Positions 54,847 through 64,000 of a stretch of DNA of 64,000 nt are shown in pieces. The stretch comes from Selaginella moellendorffii (taxonomy: Eukaryota > Streptophyta > Lycopodiopsida > Selaginellales > Selaginellaceae): NCBI RefSeq assembly GCF_000143415.4, contig NW_003314330.1, positions 310,001 through 374,000 on the forward strand, in the 5' to 3' direction. Below the pieces are notes generated by a model that saw nothing but the letters and a program-made list of their open reading frames with translations, was not told the origin of the DNA and made no database searches. The first letter of the stretch is position 1; each line of letters opens with the position of its first letter. The position numbers and the translations under genes were made by a program.

Positions 54847-57800
54847 ATGCGTGTGGGCAATCTCGAGGTTGAGTTGCAGTTGTTGCAGGTGGTGCCGAGT
54901 CAGGCTTTTGACCTCATTCTTGGTATGGATTGGTTGCAGCGCAATTATGCCAAGTGTGATTTTGAGGCTTCTCCCCCTTGTCTCATACTTCCTTATGTTT
55001 CATCCATTCCTCTCACTTCCGTACCTCTTCATCCCTTTACTTTTACCTTTGCTTCCATTACTTTTGTCCCCCCACTATTTCCTCTTGTGTTTCCATCTTA
55101 TTCTGCTCTTCCCTTTTCCGATCCCTTCAATGTTCTTTGTGTTGTAGTTGTTGACCGGCTCATGAAGAAGTATTCTGATCTCTTTGAATTTGACCTATCG
55201 TTTGGGGCCAAGATTGCCACACGTCATCCCATTCCAACCGGGGATGCTTATCCAATCAAGGTTCTTGTTCGTCGTTGGTCACCCAAGGAGATTAAGATTT
55301 TACGTGCAAACGTCAAGAAGATGTTGGAGAAGGGTGTTATTCAGAAGTCACGGAGTCCTTAGGCATGTGAATCTCATCTTGTGACGAAGCCTGATGGGAG
55401 TATTCGTTTCAGCATCGACTATCGTTTGTTAAATGAAATGACAATCCCGGATATGTACCCTCTTCCTCACACTGCTGATCTCTTGGATCGTCTAGGGCGA
55501 AGTCGTTGGTTCACCAAGCTAGATCTTGCTTCTGGGTACTGGCAAATACCAATGGCTGACAAAGATATTCTTAAAACTACTTTTCGTACATCGTTTGGTT
55601 TGTACGAGTTCTTGGTGATGTCGTTTGGTTTGAACAATGCTCTAGCAACTTTCCAATGGATGATGGACGAGGTTCTTTGTGATATGCCAGAGGTGGCTGC
55701 TGACTTCATTCATAATGTCTTGATTCATTCGGAGGGGACGTGGGCGGAGCACATTCATGATGTGTGTAAAGTGTTGGATCGGTTACAGGATGTTAGTTTA
55801 AAGCTGAAGCGGTCAAAGTGCATGTTTGGGTTCAAGGACACAACTTATTTTGGGTACCGTATTTCTCGTGAGGGTTTGCAAGTTGATCCTGATAAACTTA
55901 TAGCCGTTCTAAAGTTCCCTACTCCGAAGTGTGTGAATGATGTGCAGCGCTTCTTGGGCAAGGTGCAGTATCTCGGTCGTTTTGTGGATCATCTTTCTGA
56001 TTGCATTGCACCGTTGCGAGTGTTGCTGAAGTCATCAACGTCATCTTTCATCTAGTCTTCAGATTGTGAGCGGGCGTTTGTAGATCTCAAGGAGTTGTTG
56101 ACGACTCCTCCGGTTTTGACATATCCTGACTACACTCGACCTTTTATTTTGCGTGTTGATGCTTCTGATATTGGTCTTGGAGGTGTGTTAATGCAAGAGA
56201 GCTCGAGTGTACCTGGTCAGCGTCATCCCATTGCATATATAAGCCGTATGTTACAACCAGCAGAGGTGAACTACTTAACGACAGAGAAGGAGTGTTTAGC
56301 GGCAATTTGGGGTTTCAAGAAACTTCATGCATATCTATATAGTTCTCGGACATTACTTGAAAGTGACCATGTTGCCGTTATTTCATTATTAAAGCGGAAG
56401 AACCTGGTTGGTCGTACTGCTCGGTGGGCTTGAAAGCTTCAGATATATAATTTTGATGTTGTTCATCTCCCAGGGAGTTCTATGGTTGATGCTGATGCCC
56501 TTTCTCGAGCTCCTGTTCCTTCTCCACTCTCTTCTCATGTTTCTAATGAGCCTGTTGTTCTAGCATCTGTGGATTTTCTAGACGAGGATTCTGTGCCGAC
56601 GGCGGTTGCTGTACTTGACGTTTAGTGTCCACAAGGTGCAGAGCAACATCTACCTTCTCTTGATGAGGTTTGCGAGGCTCAAAAGATTGAGCCGTGGATT
56701 CGAAGGCTTTGAGATGCGTTTAAGGATTCTGCCTCACTTGCTGATGACTTGCCTTTTCGGCATTTACATTCTCAATATCGCCTTGAAAATGGCCTTCTTT
56801 ATTTTGTGGGGATGGATCCTAATGATCATTTACAGCTGGTGGTGCCTTTTGTCTTTATTCCGCAGTTTCTCCATGCCTACCATGATTCTCTTGTTCTAGG
56901 TGGGCAAATGGGACATCGTCATGTGACTAAGAAGCTGCGCAGGTCTTTCTATGAGCCAGAGATGTGATGTGATGTTATCCGATATGTGCGTAGCTGCGTT
57001 TGGTGCTAAGCTTGTAATACTTCCCCTCGTGCTGCGGAAAGACAGTTGGAGTCAATTGTGGTTTCCCGTCCGTTTGAGTTAGTGGCATTTGATCTTATGG
57101 GACCTTTTCCACGGTCGCCTGCTGGCAATGAGTATGTTATTATTGCTTCTGATTACTTGACTCGTTGGGTGGAAGTTGGTGCTCTTGCTAATGCCTCTGC
57201 AACTGTTGTTGGATACTTCCTCCTTAATCGAGTGGTGTTCCAGCATTCTTGTCTGGAGCAGATTCTTTCGGATAATGGTCCTGCATTTATGGCTGAGGTA
57301 TTTCATGTTTTGATGTCTCGATTGGGCATATGCCACATTTTTACGAGTGCTTATCATCCACAATCAGACGGTCTGGTGGAACGGCTCGTTCGGACATTCA
57401 AAGGGATGATTGCGAAGTATGTGAACTTTTAGCATTCGGATTGGAATGGTTATTTGCCGTCTCTTCGGTATGCCTATGTCACAGGGGTGCAGAGTTCTGT
57501 TGGTGCTTTACCATATAAACTTTTATATGGTCATGATCCAATATTACCAACGGAGCTAGGTTTACCTTCGCAATTGCCACGAGCTCCTAATGCTAGGTCA
57601 TGGGATCAATATTTAATGAGCATTCTTCCACTTGTCTGAGTAGAGTCTGCCGAACACTTAGGCCACGTACAAGTGGGACAACAACGGCATTACAACTCCC
57701 ATCATCATCCACTTGCAGAGTACAAAGTGGATGATTTGGTGTTAGTTCGTTTTCCCCATTTTACGATATGTGGTTTATCTAAGGGGCTCCTTGTGCAGTG

Positions 57801-57936
57801 GAAAGGACCATATCGGGTGTTGTGGCAAGTTGGACTGCAAGTTTATGAGGTTTGGCATAATGTCCAACAGACCGATCCTCTAGAGATTGTGCATGTGCAG
57901 TGGTTGAAAAGCTTCATACAAAGGGATCAAGAGTAG
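54847..57936 (+). pseudogene. Gypsy pol frame: one frame throughout, nine internal stops
   Basis: One reading frame runs over 3090 nt without a net shift. Protease end AFDLILGMDWLQRNY (about 54905); RT with SIDYRLLNEMTIPDMYPLP, FTKLDLASGYWQI and FIHNVLIHSEG where the family has YxDD, so the catalytic pair reads HN; RNase H with LRVDASDIGLGGVL; zinc-binding GHRHVTKKLRR with C..C; integrase with FDLMGPFPRSPAGNEYV, ILSDNGPAF, YHPQSDGLVER (D, D, E all present); no chromodomain. Stops at 55360, 56053, 56431, 56623, 56710, 56965, 57007, 57430 and 57637. Each can be reached from TGG, CGA, CAA or CAG by one C-to-T or G-to-A change. Confidence 0.9.
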
Positions 57937-58043
57937 TTAATGTCGTCTACAAATCCGCTGATGCCTCCTCCTGACGCTCCTCCAGATCCCGGCCCATCTA
58001 CAAGAGAACCCTAATAGCCTTCCATTATTCCGAGAGGAGGGGA

Positions 58044-58221
58044 TGATGTGAGGGCCAAGTGTATAGCTACAATGCCGTATACTAATATTAGTGTAATGGG
58101 ATTTTGGTAGCTGTCGGATTAGTTTCAATCCGGACCACTCACTCCTGTATATAAGCTAGGGGTTTTGGGCTAATTGATATGCACATTTCTGTATTCCCTT
58201 TCTATATTCTAGGCACTCACA
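58044..58221 (+). repeat. 3' LTR of the gypsy element
   Basis: Begins TGATGTGAGGGCCAAG directly after the purine tract and ends GCACTCACA; about 178 bp. Contains a TATA box (GTATATAAG, about 58155). No flanking target duplication could be checked because the 5' LTR is missing. Confidence 0.7.
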
Positions 58222-58351
58222 GAACTAAATATATTATTATTAATAATATTTTTATATATGTATATGTAGACATAGACATACATACATACATACATACACA
58301 TATATAAATAAATAAATAAATAAATATATAAATATATAAATAAATAAATAA

Positions 58352-58405
<54 letters not shown>

Positions 58406-59286
58406 AATATCTTATATTTCTTTGTTGAAGAATTTTAAATTTTAAGTAAGAGCATGAAATATTTTTTATATAGTTGCAAAAGTTTAATCTTTAACAATTA
58501 AAATACGGTTATATTAGCATTCACATTATAATAATGCTACATGAAAATTTTGTGTGAGTCTTTATAGTGTATAATAATCACAAAAGTTATATATATTTTA
58601 AAAATAAAAATTTATATAATTTTTAATATTATACTTTATATATTTTAAGACACTATAATATGGTTATTTGTGAATTTTTAATATTAAATATATTTTTTAA
58701 AATTTTAAGTTGTTTATCAAAACATTCGGATGTATTTTTTAATTTTGTATCTTCAACGAAATTAATATTTGAGATCACGCTTCGTTTTTTATAATTATCA
58801 TATTTAATTTTTTGTATAATTAAAATTTTATCTAGTTATAAAATAATAATTATTAAATTTAAAAATTACTAAAGATCATATATTTTAATGAGTATAAATG
58901 GTGAAAGTCCATATTAAAAGTCCCTACCAAAATGTTAAAGATAGTAAATATTGTTGTATTATGTATTTAATTTAAGTTGAGTACTATGATGGATTAAGAT
59001 TAAACATTCATTCTATTAAACAAAATAATCTAAAATTTATTTTGTATTCTATCACAAAATTTAAATAAATATAAATATTATTTAAAATACACAAATATTG
59101 ATTTACTGCTATATACACTAAATTATTAAGTTATAAGCAGTGTTAATATAAATGTCAAATATCGCTATGTGTTACTTCCAGGATCATCATATCAATGATA
59201 AATTCCGTTAAATACATTTTATAATATAACTTCAGATTTTAACTATTGAGAACATTGTTTTGTTTTTCTTCTTATAGCTAGGGTTT
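58222..59286. other. AT-rich intergenic DNA with microsatellites
   Basis: (CATA)n at about 58271-58299, (TAAA)n mixed with TATA to 58361, then (AT)n to about 58402. The rest, to the SAAL1 start, shows no gene. Confidence 0.75.
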
Positions 59287-60766
59287 ATGGAGATCGAGAA
59301 TGGCGGAAAGGAGGTACTTTGTCCATTTGATCTTAAGAGTGCCCAGAATGCTTGCTCGTGTTTCTTTCTAGCTTTGCGATTCGACGCTTGTGGATCCGAG
59401 CTATGTCATCCATCTTATTCGCGAGATGATTCCTCAAAGCTCTTGCGATGAATTCGATGCAACAGAAGACACTGCAAAGGATGATCCAAGCGCAGAAGCT
59501 GGCTGTGTTTTGTGGGACTTGGCAGCGAACGATTCCCTTGCGAAGCTCATGGTTAGTTTTCGTCCGTTCCTCCAGTGTGTTTCCTTTAGTTCTTGTTTAT
59601 TTTTCTCGTGAAGTGATTCGGTGTACAGGTCGATAACTACATCCTCGATGTCATACTGGGCATTTTGCAAGCACCAAAGTCTGATAGAATCCGGGTTTGG
59701 TTTTTTCTTTTTTCTTTTTTCTTTTTGTTTTGAGATTTGAATAGCTCGTAAACCAAGTTTCTGTCAGGAGATTTGCCTGGGAATTCTTGGAAACTTGGCG
59801 TTTCACGAGGAACTCAGTGGAGTCATTGCTGAGAATCGAGAATTGCTATCCACAGTGGTGCTGCAGCTCTTTGTCACAGACGCTCAAACTCTAGTAGAAA
59901 CATGCAGGCAAGGGTTCTCAAGAAACGCTACTTTGGCCTGTGTTATAACTCATGCTCTTGTTTCACAGGTTGATCAACGTTGGGCTACACAGCAAGCAAA
60001 TCGAGAACTGGATTGGCGAGATAAACACGCAAGAGACCCTGGAGCACATACTTTGGATTGCAGAGAACACGCTCAATGAGCAGCTGGTAGAGAAAGTTTT
60101 GGAGCTCCTGCTCACGATGGTGGACAGCGAGAAGAAAACGGCCGCGGTGTTTCTTCCGGGCCTTGTCAAGTCGGGCATTGTGAGTCTGCTAGCAAAACTC
60201 ACGACCTCCCAAGTCGAGGGGATCACGCAAGGCAGCATTTTGACTGGGTAGGCATATTGGTTCTTACAAGTTTATAGCTCCGTTTTTAACCTTTTGTTCT
60301 TGACAGAAGTGTTCTTGAGTCTTTGCTTCAACTCGCTCTCGAGGTATCTCTCTCGGATGAGTTCTCCGGATCCATCGCGGACGACAATGAACTGAAAGCC
60401 GCAGTCTTTCAAGTTGTCCACCTTTCTTGGAAGGACGAAGTAGTTCTTTTGAGATTTTTCTTCCCCGTTTGATCGACTGCTTTTGATTGCAGGTCGGAGT
60501 GGCAGCAGTAACGGCGATGGTCTTGGTTGCCAACCTTCTTTCGCAGAAGCCAGCCCTTGCCAAGGAACTTTGCGAAGGTAAAATCATCGACCCAAACGTT
60601 TGATATTTCTCTGTTTTTCTCAGATGCTGGTTTTATGGAGCGCTTGCTAGCTCTCAAGCCTCTAACTGAGAACGACGACGCTGCCTGCAATGCTCTCTCG
60701 AGTATTATCCAGAGAATCGAACAACAGAAGCGGGAAAGTATCTTAGAGGCTCAAAGAATTCGATAG
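59287..60766 (+). CDS. SAAL1-like armadillo-type protein (350 aa)
   Basis: Eight exons: 59287-59313, 59372-59551, 59629-59694, 59768-59907, 59969-60247, 60307-60439, 60493-60577, 60624-60766 (1053 nt). Matches the SAAL1 family (serum amyloid A-like 1): the acidic start block CDEFDATEDTAKDDPSAEAG, CVLWDLAAND, NYILDVILGIL, EICLGILGNLAFHEEL, TDAQTLVETCRL. The helical pairs suggest an ARM/HEAT-like repeat fold. The cellular role in plants is not established. Intron 4 appears to use a GC donor (GCAG|GCAAGG), giving the conserved CRL junction; a weak GT six bases on would add two residues in frame. The stop lies inside the convergent PPR gene. Confidence 0.88.
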
Positions 60767-62857
60767 CACGACAAAGGCAGCAGGGTGGCGAGGCTCCAGG
60801 TCGAGCACTCTTCGAGCAGCTCTCCTCGCCAACTCCATATCGCCATGAACTCCATAAGCCGAGAGAAGCGACGTCCACATTGCAGCACTCACAGCAACCG
60901 GCATGGCCCTTCGCAAACCCAGCAAAAACTCTTCGGCCTCAGCGAGCTTCCCAGCACGGCCCAGAAGATCAACCACGCAGCCGTAGTGCTCCTCCTTGAC
61001 CGCCAAACGCTTGTCCTCCACCAGCGCCGCGAAGAACTTGCAACCATCCTCCAGAAGCCCGGCGTGGGTGCAAGCCAGGAGAAGTCCCACGTAAGTTAGG
61101 CTATCGGGTTCCACTCCCTCGAGCTGCATTTCCCGGACCAAGCTCGGAGCTCGGCCACTGAATCCGTGCTGTGCGTGCCCGGCTATCAGCGCATTCCAGG
61201 TAGCCGAGTTCCTTCTCCCAGCCATGGTGCTGAAAACTTGGTATGCTTCCTCCAGGCTACCACACTTGGAGTACATGTCGACGAGAGCGCTGGCGACGAC
61301 CACGTCCGAGTGGAGTCCTCGCTGCCGGATCTGTTCGTGGAGGCGGCGACCGAGTGGGAGAGCCGAGGCCGTGACGCAGGCAGCGAGAGTGGTGATGAAA
61401 GTGATCCGGTCAGGCTTAAGTTCCATCCGGTGGAAGAAGATCTCGAGTGCCGTGGAGGAGTTGGCGTTGTCGACGTGAGCCGCGATGAGAACGTTCCAAG
61501 CGACGAGGTCCGGCTCGTGGATACGCTGGAAAGCTGCGGTGGCGGCGTCGAGGCGGCGGGACTTTGAGTAGAAGTTGACGAGCGCGGTGGCGACGATAGT
61601 ATCGGTTTCCAAGCTCGACTCGGAGATGATCCCGTGAAGAGCTCGGCCAGTGGGGAAATCTTCCAGAGCTGTGCAAGCATCGATCGTGGACACGAAAGTT
61701 ATGGCGTCCGATGGGACTCCTTGGAGCTGCATGGTCCGGAAGAGCAGCAGAGCGTCCGAGAAGTCGTGGTTTTGGACGAGAGCTGCGATAATCGCGTTCC
61801 AAACTACCGGATTTCTTTCATGGCAATGGAAGTTCTCGCGGAAGATCTCTCGAGCATGCGCGACGCTTCCACACTTCGCAAACATGGTGACGAGAGAGGT
61901 GGCGAGCACGGCGTCGTAGATCAAAGTTCTTCCACCTCCGAGCTCGCGCGCACAGCGATGGAGGAGCTCTCCATCGCGCAGCGGCGATGGAGCGGCCAGT
62001 CCAGACGCAAGGTTGACGAAGGTGGTGGCGTCGGCTTTGATCCCTTCGAGCATCATCGCGTGAAACATTGCCAGAGGATGGAGACGATCGAGCTGAGAGT
62101 GCGCAGAGATCATCACGTTCCAGCTCACGACGTTCTTGCTTTGGATCCTTGCGAAGGCCAGGCGAGCTCGATCGAGATCCCGGCAGCGAGCATACATGTT
62201 TACGATCGAGTTCCCGACCGCCACCGTACTCGCGTCCATCGCGCTCTCCATGGCCAGAGAATGGACCGCCCTCGCGTCTGTGGAGCTCTCCTGGAAGATC
62301 GAGAGCACCGCGACGAGCGTGATGGCGTTTGGATGGATCCCGTCCAGCTGCATCCTCCGGAAGAGATCCAGCGCGTCGTGGGATCGGTTGGAGTGAGAGG
62401 TGGCTGTGATGATCGCGTTCCAGGCGATGAGATCCTTGCGAGCGATGGCCGTGAAGGCGGCCTTTGCGCGATCAAGGCTGCCGCATCTGGCGAAAGTGGT
62501 GAGGAGCGCGGTGCCAAGGACGGAGTCTCGGTGAAGGCCCAGATCGATGATCCACTGGTGGATGCGATCGCCCAGGTGGATGGAGTGGAGAGCTGTGCAG
62601 GCTGAGAGGATCTCGACGAGGGTGATGCGATTGGGAGGGATTCCATCGGCTTGCATTTGCCGCAAGAGGGTGAATGCTGCAAGGGGGTCGTTGCTGCGAG
62701 CGTAGGCTCCGATGAGGGCCGTGTACATTGCAACTGTGCTGGATGAGGGCAAGGGATCTGCGGCGTGGCGAGTGAGGAGGATGTGGCGGGCCTGAGAGAG
62801 GTGGCCGCAGCGAAGGTGGGATTCGAATGTGAATGCCGGCCATGGCAGCTTGGGCAT
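60743..62857 (-). CDS. PLS-type PPR protein with E-like C-terminus, no DYW (704 aa)
   Basis: Intronless, from ATG at 62857. Starts directly with repeats; no obvious targeting peptide (MPKLPWPAFTFESHLRCGHL). Alternating P, L and S repeats with the typical words: YTALIGAYARSNDPLAAFTL, RITLVEILSACTALHSIHLG, LLTTFARCGSLDRAKAAF, IAWNAIITATSHSN, NVVSWNVMISAHSQ, LVDMYSKCGSLEEAYQVF. It closes with HYGCVVDLLGRAGKLAEAEE, MWTSLLSAYGVHGDMELARR and VLDLEPRHPAAFVVLSN, the E motif. The DYW deaminase is absent, so if it is an editing factor it must recruit one. Its last 24 bp overlap the end of SAAL1 on the other strand. Confidence 0.92.
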   Translation of the reverse strand: MPKLPWPAFTFESHLRCGHLSQARHILLTRHAADPLPSSSTVAMYTALIGAYARSNDPLAAFTLLRQMQADGIPPNRITLVEILSACTALHSIHLGDRIHQWIIDLGLHRDSVLGTALLTTFARCGSLDRAKAAFTAIARKDLIAWNAIITATSHSNRSHDALDLFRRMQLDGIHPNAITLVAVLSIFQESSTDARAVHSLAMESAMDASTVAVGNSIVNMYARCRDLDRARLAFARIQSKNVVSWNVMISAHSQLDRLHPLAMFHAMMLEGIKADATTFVNLASGLAAPSPLRDGELLHRCARELGGGRTLIYDAVLATSLVTMFAKCGSVAHAREIFRENFHCHERNPVVWNAIIAALVQNHDFSDALLLFRTMQLQGVPSDAITFVSTIDACTALEDFPTGRALHGIISESSLETDTIVATALVNFYSKSRRLDAATAAFQRIHEPDLVAWNVLIAAHVDNANSSTALEIFFHRMELKPDRITFITTLAACVTASALPLGRRLHEQIRQRGLHSDVVVASALVDMYSKCGSLEEAYQVFSTMAGRRNSATWNALIAGHAQHGFSGRAPSLVREMQLEGVEPDSLTYVGLLLACTHAGLLEDGCKFFAALVEDKRLAVKEEHYGCVVDLLGRAGKLAEAEEFLLGLRRAMPVAVSAAMWTSLLSAYGVHGDMELARRAARRVLDLEPRHPAAFVVLSNSLSL

Positions 62858-63554
62858 TTTGTTGTCGCTGCTTTCATCTTTTCAAGTCATCCATCTGATA
62901 AAGCCCAACCTTAAGAAAAGGAAACACTTCAATTAGTCCTATCTATCTATTTATCTGTAATGCTGTTTTCATTGAGGCGAGCCATTTGTTACAAGTGGAT
63001 GTTAAAGTGATTTGTTAGTTTTCTATTCTTTCTATATTTACACTAAAAATATAAACTGTAGTTTCCATAAAATCTGTTAAAATTATAAAGCAAGTAACTA
63101 TCACTATTACACATATATTAAAAACTTACAATTACATATTTACTACCGTGATAAAGATGGTTGGTGAATGTAAATTAATATACTTTAAATGCAAAATATT
63201 AGATATTATAATATACTTCAAAGTTTATTTATGAATATTATATAAATTATATCCACTAAAAATCGGATATCAATTACTTTGTAAAAAGATTTATTTTTAT
63301 TTTGGTTTTTGCTTTTCTTAGTTATCACTGATGATTTGAACTTGAATTTGGGCTTTTGATAAGACCGTGCAAGCGAGGAGGACTGATTCTATAGCAATGA
63401 AAAAGGAGGAGCAAAGAATTCGAATCACTGTTTCCTACTGACGGCAGGACGATCCTTGTCTCTCCCAAATGTGTACAAAGAATATTTACAGTAGAAAGGG
63501 AGAAGACACTGTTTTTCTGTTTCTCAAAAGACCATTGCCGCTCATTTGCTTTCT
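62858..63554. other. AT-rich intergenic DNA
   Basis: No gene recognised; the AT-rich part is about 62930-63340. Confidence 0.45.
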
Positions 63555-63996
63555 TCAAATTGCTGTAATTGGCGTACCTTGTCTGATGTTGTGATATAAA
63601 GCTGAGTAAGCATTACGGCCATTAAGATGGCAACGAGCTCGTGCTCGACTATCGCTCAGCGTTCGCCTGTAAAAATTTTGAACTGGCCTCTCCAGGCCAT
63701 GATCCAAGAACATAAGCGTCCAAGCCGACTGCACTAGAGACATGTTTAGTCAGTTGTTATGAGGCATACAAAAAAAAACAGTGGAAGCTGACCAAAAACT
63801 TACGAAAGATGAAGCACAAGCAAGCAGAGCAAGGAAGCATTCAGGCTCTCCAACAAAAAAGAAAGGCGACCATGGAAACAAACTTTAGAAACGAAAGCAA
63901 ACAAAGAAGAGAAAGCTTACGGCGAATAGCAGCGAGCGCGAGGGAGTCCAGTCCCGAAAGCAGAGTGAGAACCGGAAGTAGGAACACATCCTTCAT
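63555..63996 (-). CDS. Tentative small gene, possibly continuing past the right edge
   Basis: A spliced model 63921-63996, 63804-63847, 63555-63728 (294 nt, 97 aa) keeps one frame with GT-AG introns. It begins MKDVFLLPVLTLLSGLDSLA, a hydrophobic start like a signal or memb­rane segment, followed by ECFLALLACASSF. The last exon (FLDHGLERPVQNFYRRT) looks less protein-like, and an alternative acceptor five bases upstream changes its frame and gives an earlier stop. No family recognised; upstream exons could lie outside the window. Confidence 0.3.
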
Positions 63997-64000
63997 CGTC

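Larger units (their letters stand above)
54835..58221 (+). mobile_element. Ty3/gypsy retrotransposon, 5'-incomplete
   Basis: Contains pol from the end of the protease to the end of integrase, a polypurine tract (58032-58043, GAGAGGAGGGGA) and a short 3' LTR. Gag, the protease active site (DTG/DSG) and the 5' LTR were not found. Antisense relatives lie at 3.9-15 kb and 21.4-22.9 kb; this copy is by far the least decayed. Confidence 0.85.

Noticed and set aside
61634-62605. 323-codon plus-strand frame across the PLS PPR gene
   Set aside because: Shadow of the PPR gene on the other strand, caused by codon composition; no domain.
1-64000. CRISPR arrays, bacterial operons, insertion sequences
   Set aside because: No regularly spaced short repeats; spliceosomal introns throughout show nuclear eukaryotic DNA.

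Overview
The window looks like nuclear DNA of a lycophyte, most probably Selaginella moellendorffii or a close relative. The reasons are very short spliceosomal introns (mostly 45-80 bp), genes packed head-to-head or tail-to-tail 80-250 bp apart, several intron-poor PPR genes, and remains of microbial-type terpene synthase-like (MTPSL) genes, a family known from non-seed plants and expanded in Selaginella. The species call is inference; no search was run.

Layout. 1-1.8 kb: a root-type ferredoxin-NADP reductase gene running off the left edge, divergent from a small four-exon gene. 3.9-15.1 kb: a decayed antisense Ty3/gypsy element holding two later events. One is a scrambled LTR relic with direct and inverted duplications (4.2-6.2 kb). 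The other is a complete 7.1-kb LTR element with an apparently non-coding interior (7037-14113, 5-bp target duplication, Met-tRNA-type primer site, polypurine tract). 15.6-16.3 kb: LINE relic. 17.0-20.9 kb: broken copies of the FNR gene and of the small gene next to it, separated by a cluster of MTPSL fragments in both orientations. 21.1-24.0 kb: a second antisense gypsy relic and AT-rich DNA.

24.1-50.3 kb is the gene-rich core: GDP-mannose-type nucleotide-sugar transporter (-), S-repeat PPR (+), BAP31-like ER protein (-), BRCA1 (+), eIF5 N-terminal-like protein (+), GT31 galactosyltransferase with a lectin-like region (+), a degraded P-loop-type gene, a coiled-coil protein (+), a 7TM protein resembling the membrane part of plant RGS1 (-), P-class PPR (-), nicotinate phosphoribosyltransferase (+), glycerophosphodiester phosphodiesterase (+), and a 717-aa protein (-) that I read as an XRCC4-like head and coil joined to a degenerate Crypton/DUF3504-type recombinase fold. 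50.6-59.2 kb is AT-rich and repetitive, with a plus-strand gypsy element whose pol frame has nine stops but no frameshift. 59.3-62.9 kb holds SAAL1 (+) and a PLS-type PPR (-) whose coding ends overlap by 24 bp. A tentative gene leaves the window at the right edge.

Functionally this is a mix of housekeeping genes rather than a pathway: redox (FNR), NAD salvage (NAPRT), Golgi glycosylation (nucleotide-sugar transporter, GT31), ER trafficking (BAP31), DNA repair (BRCA1, perhaps the XRCC4-like fusion) and organellar RNA processing (three PPRs). Exon boundaries were placed by eye from GT/GC-AG signals, reading-frame continuity and remembered family conservation. In every multi-exon model given as complete, the summed exon lengths are a multiple of three.
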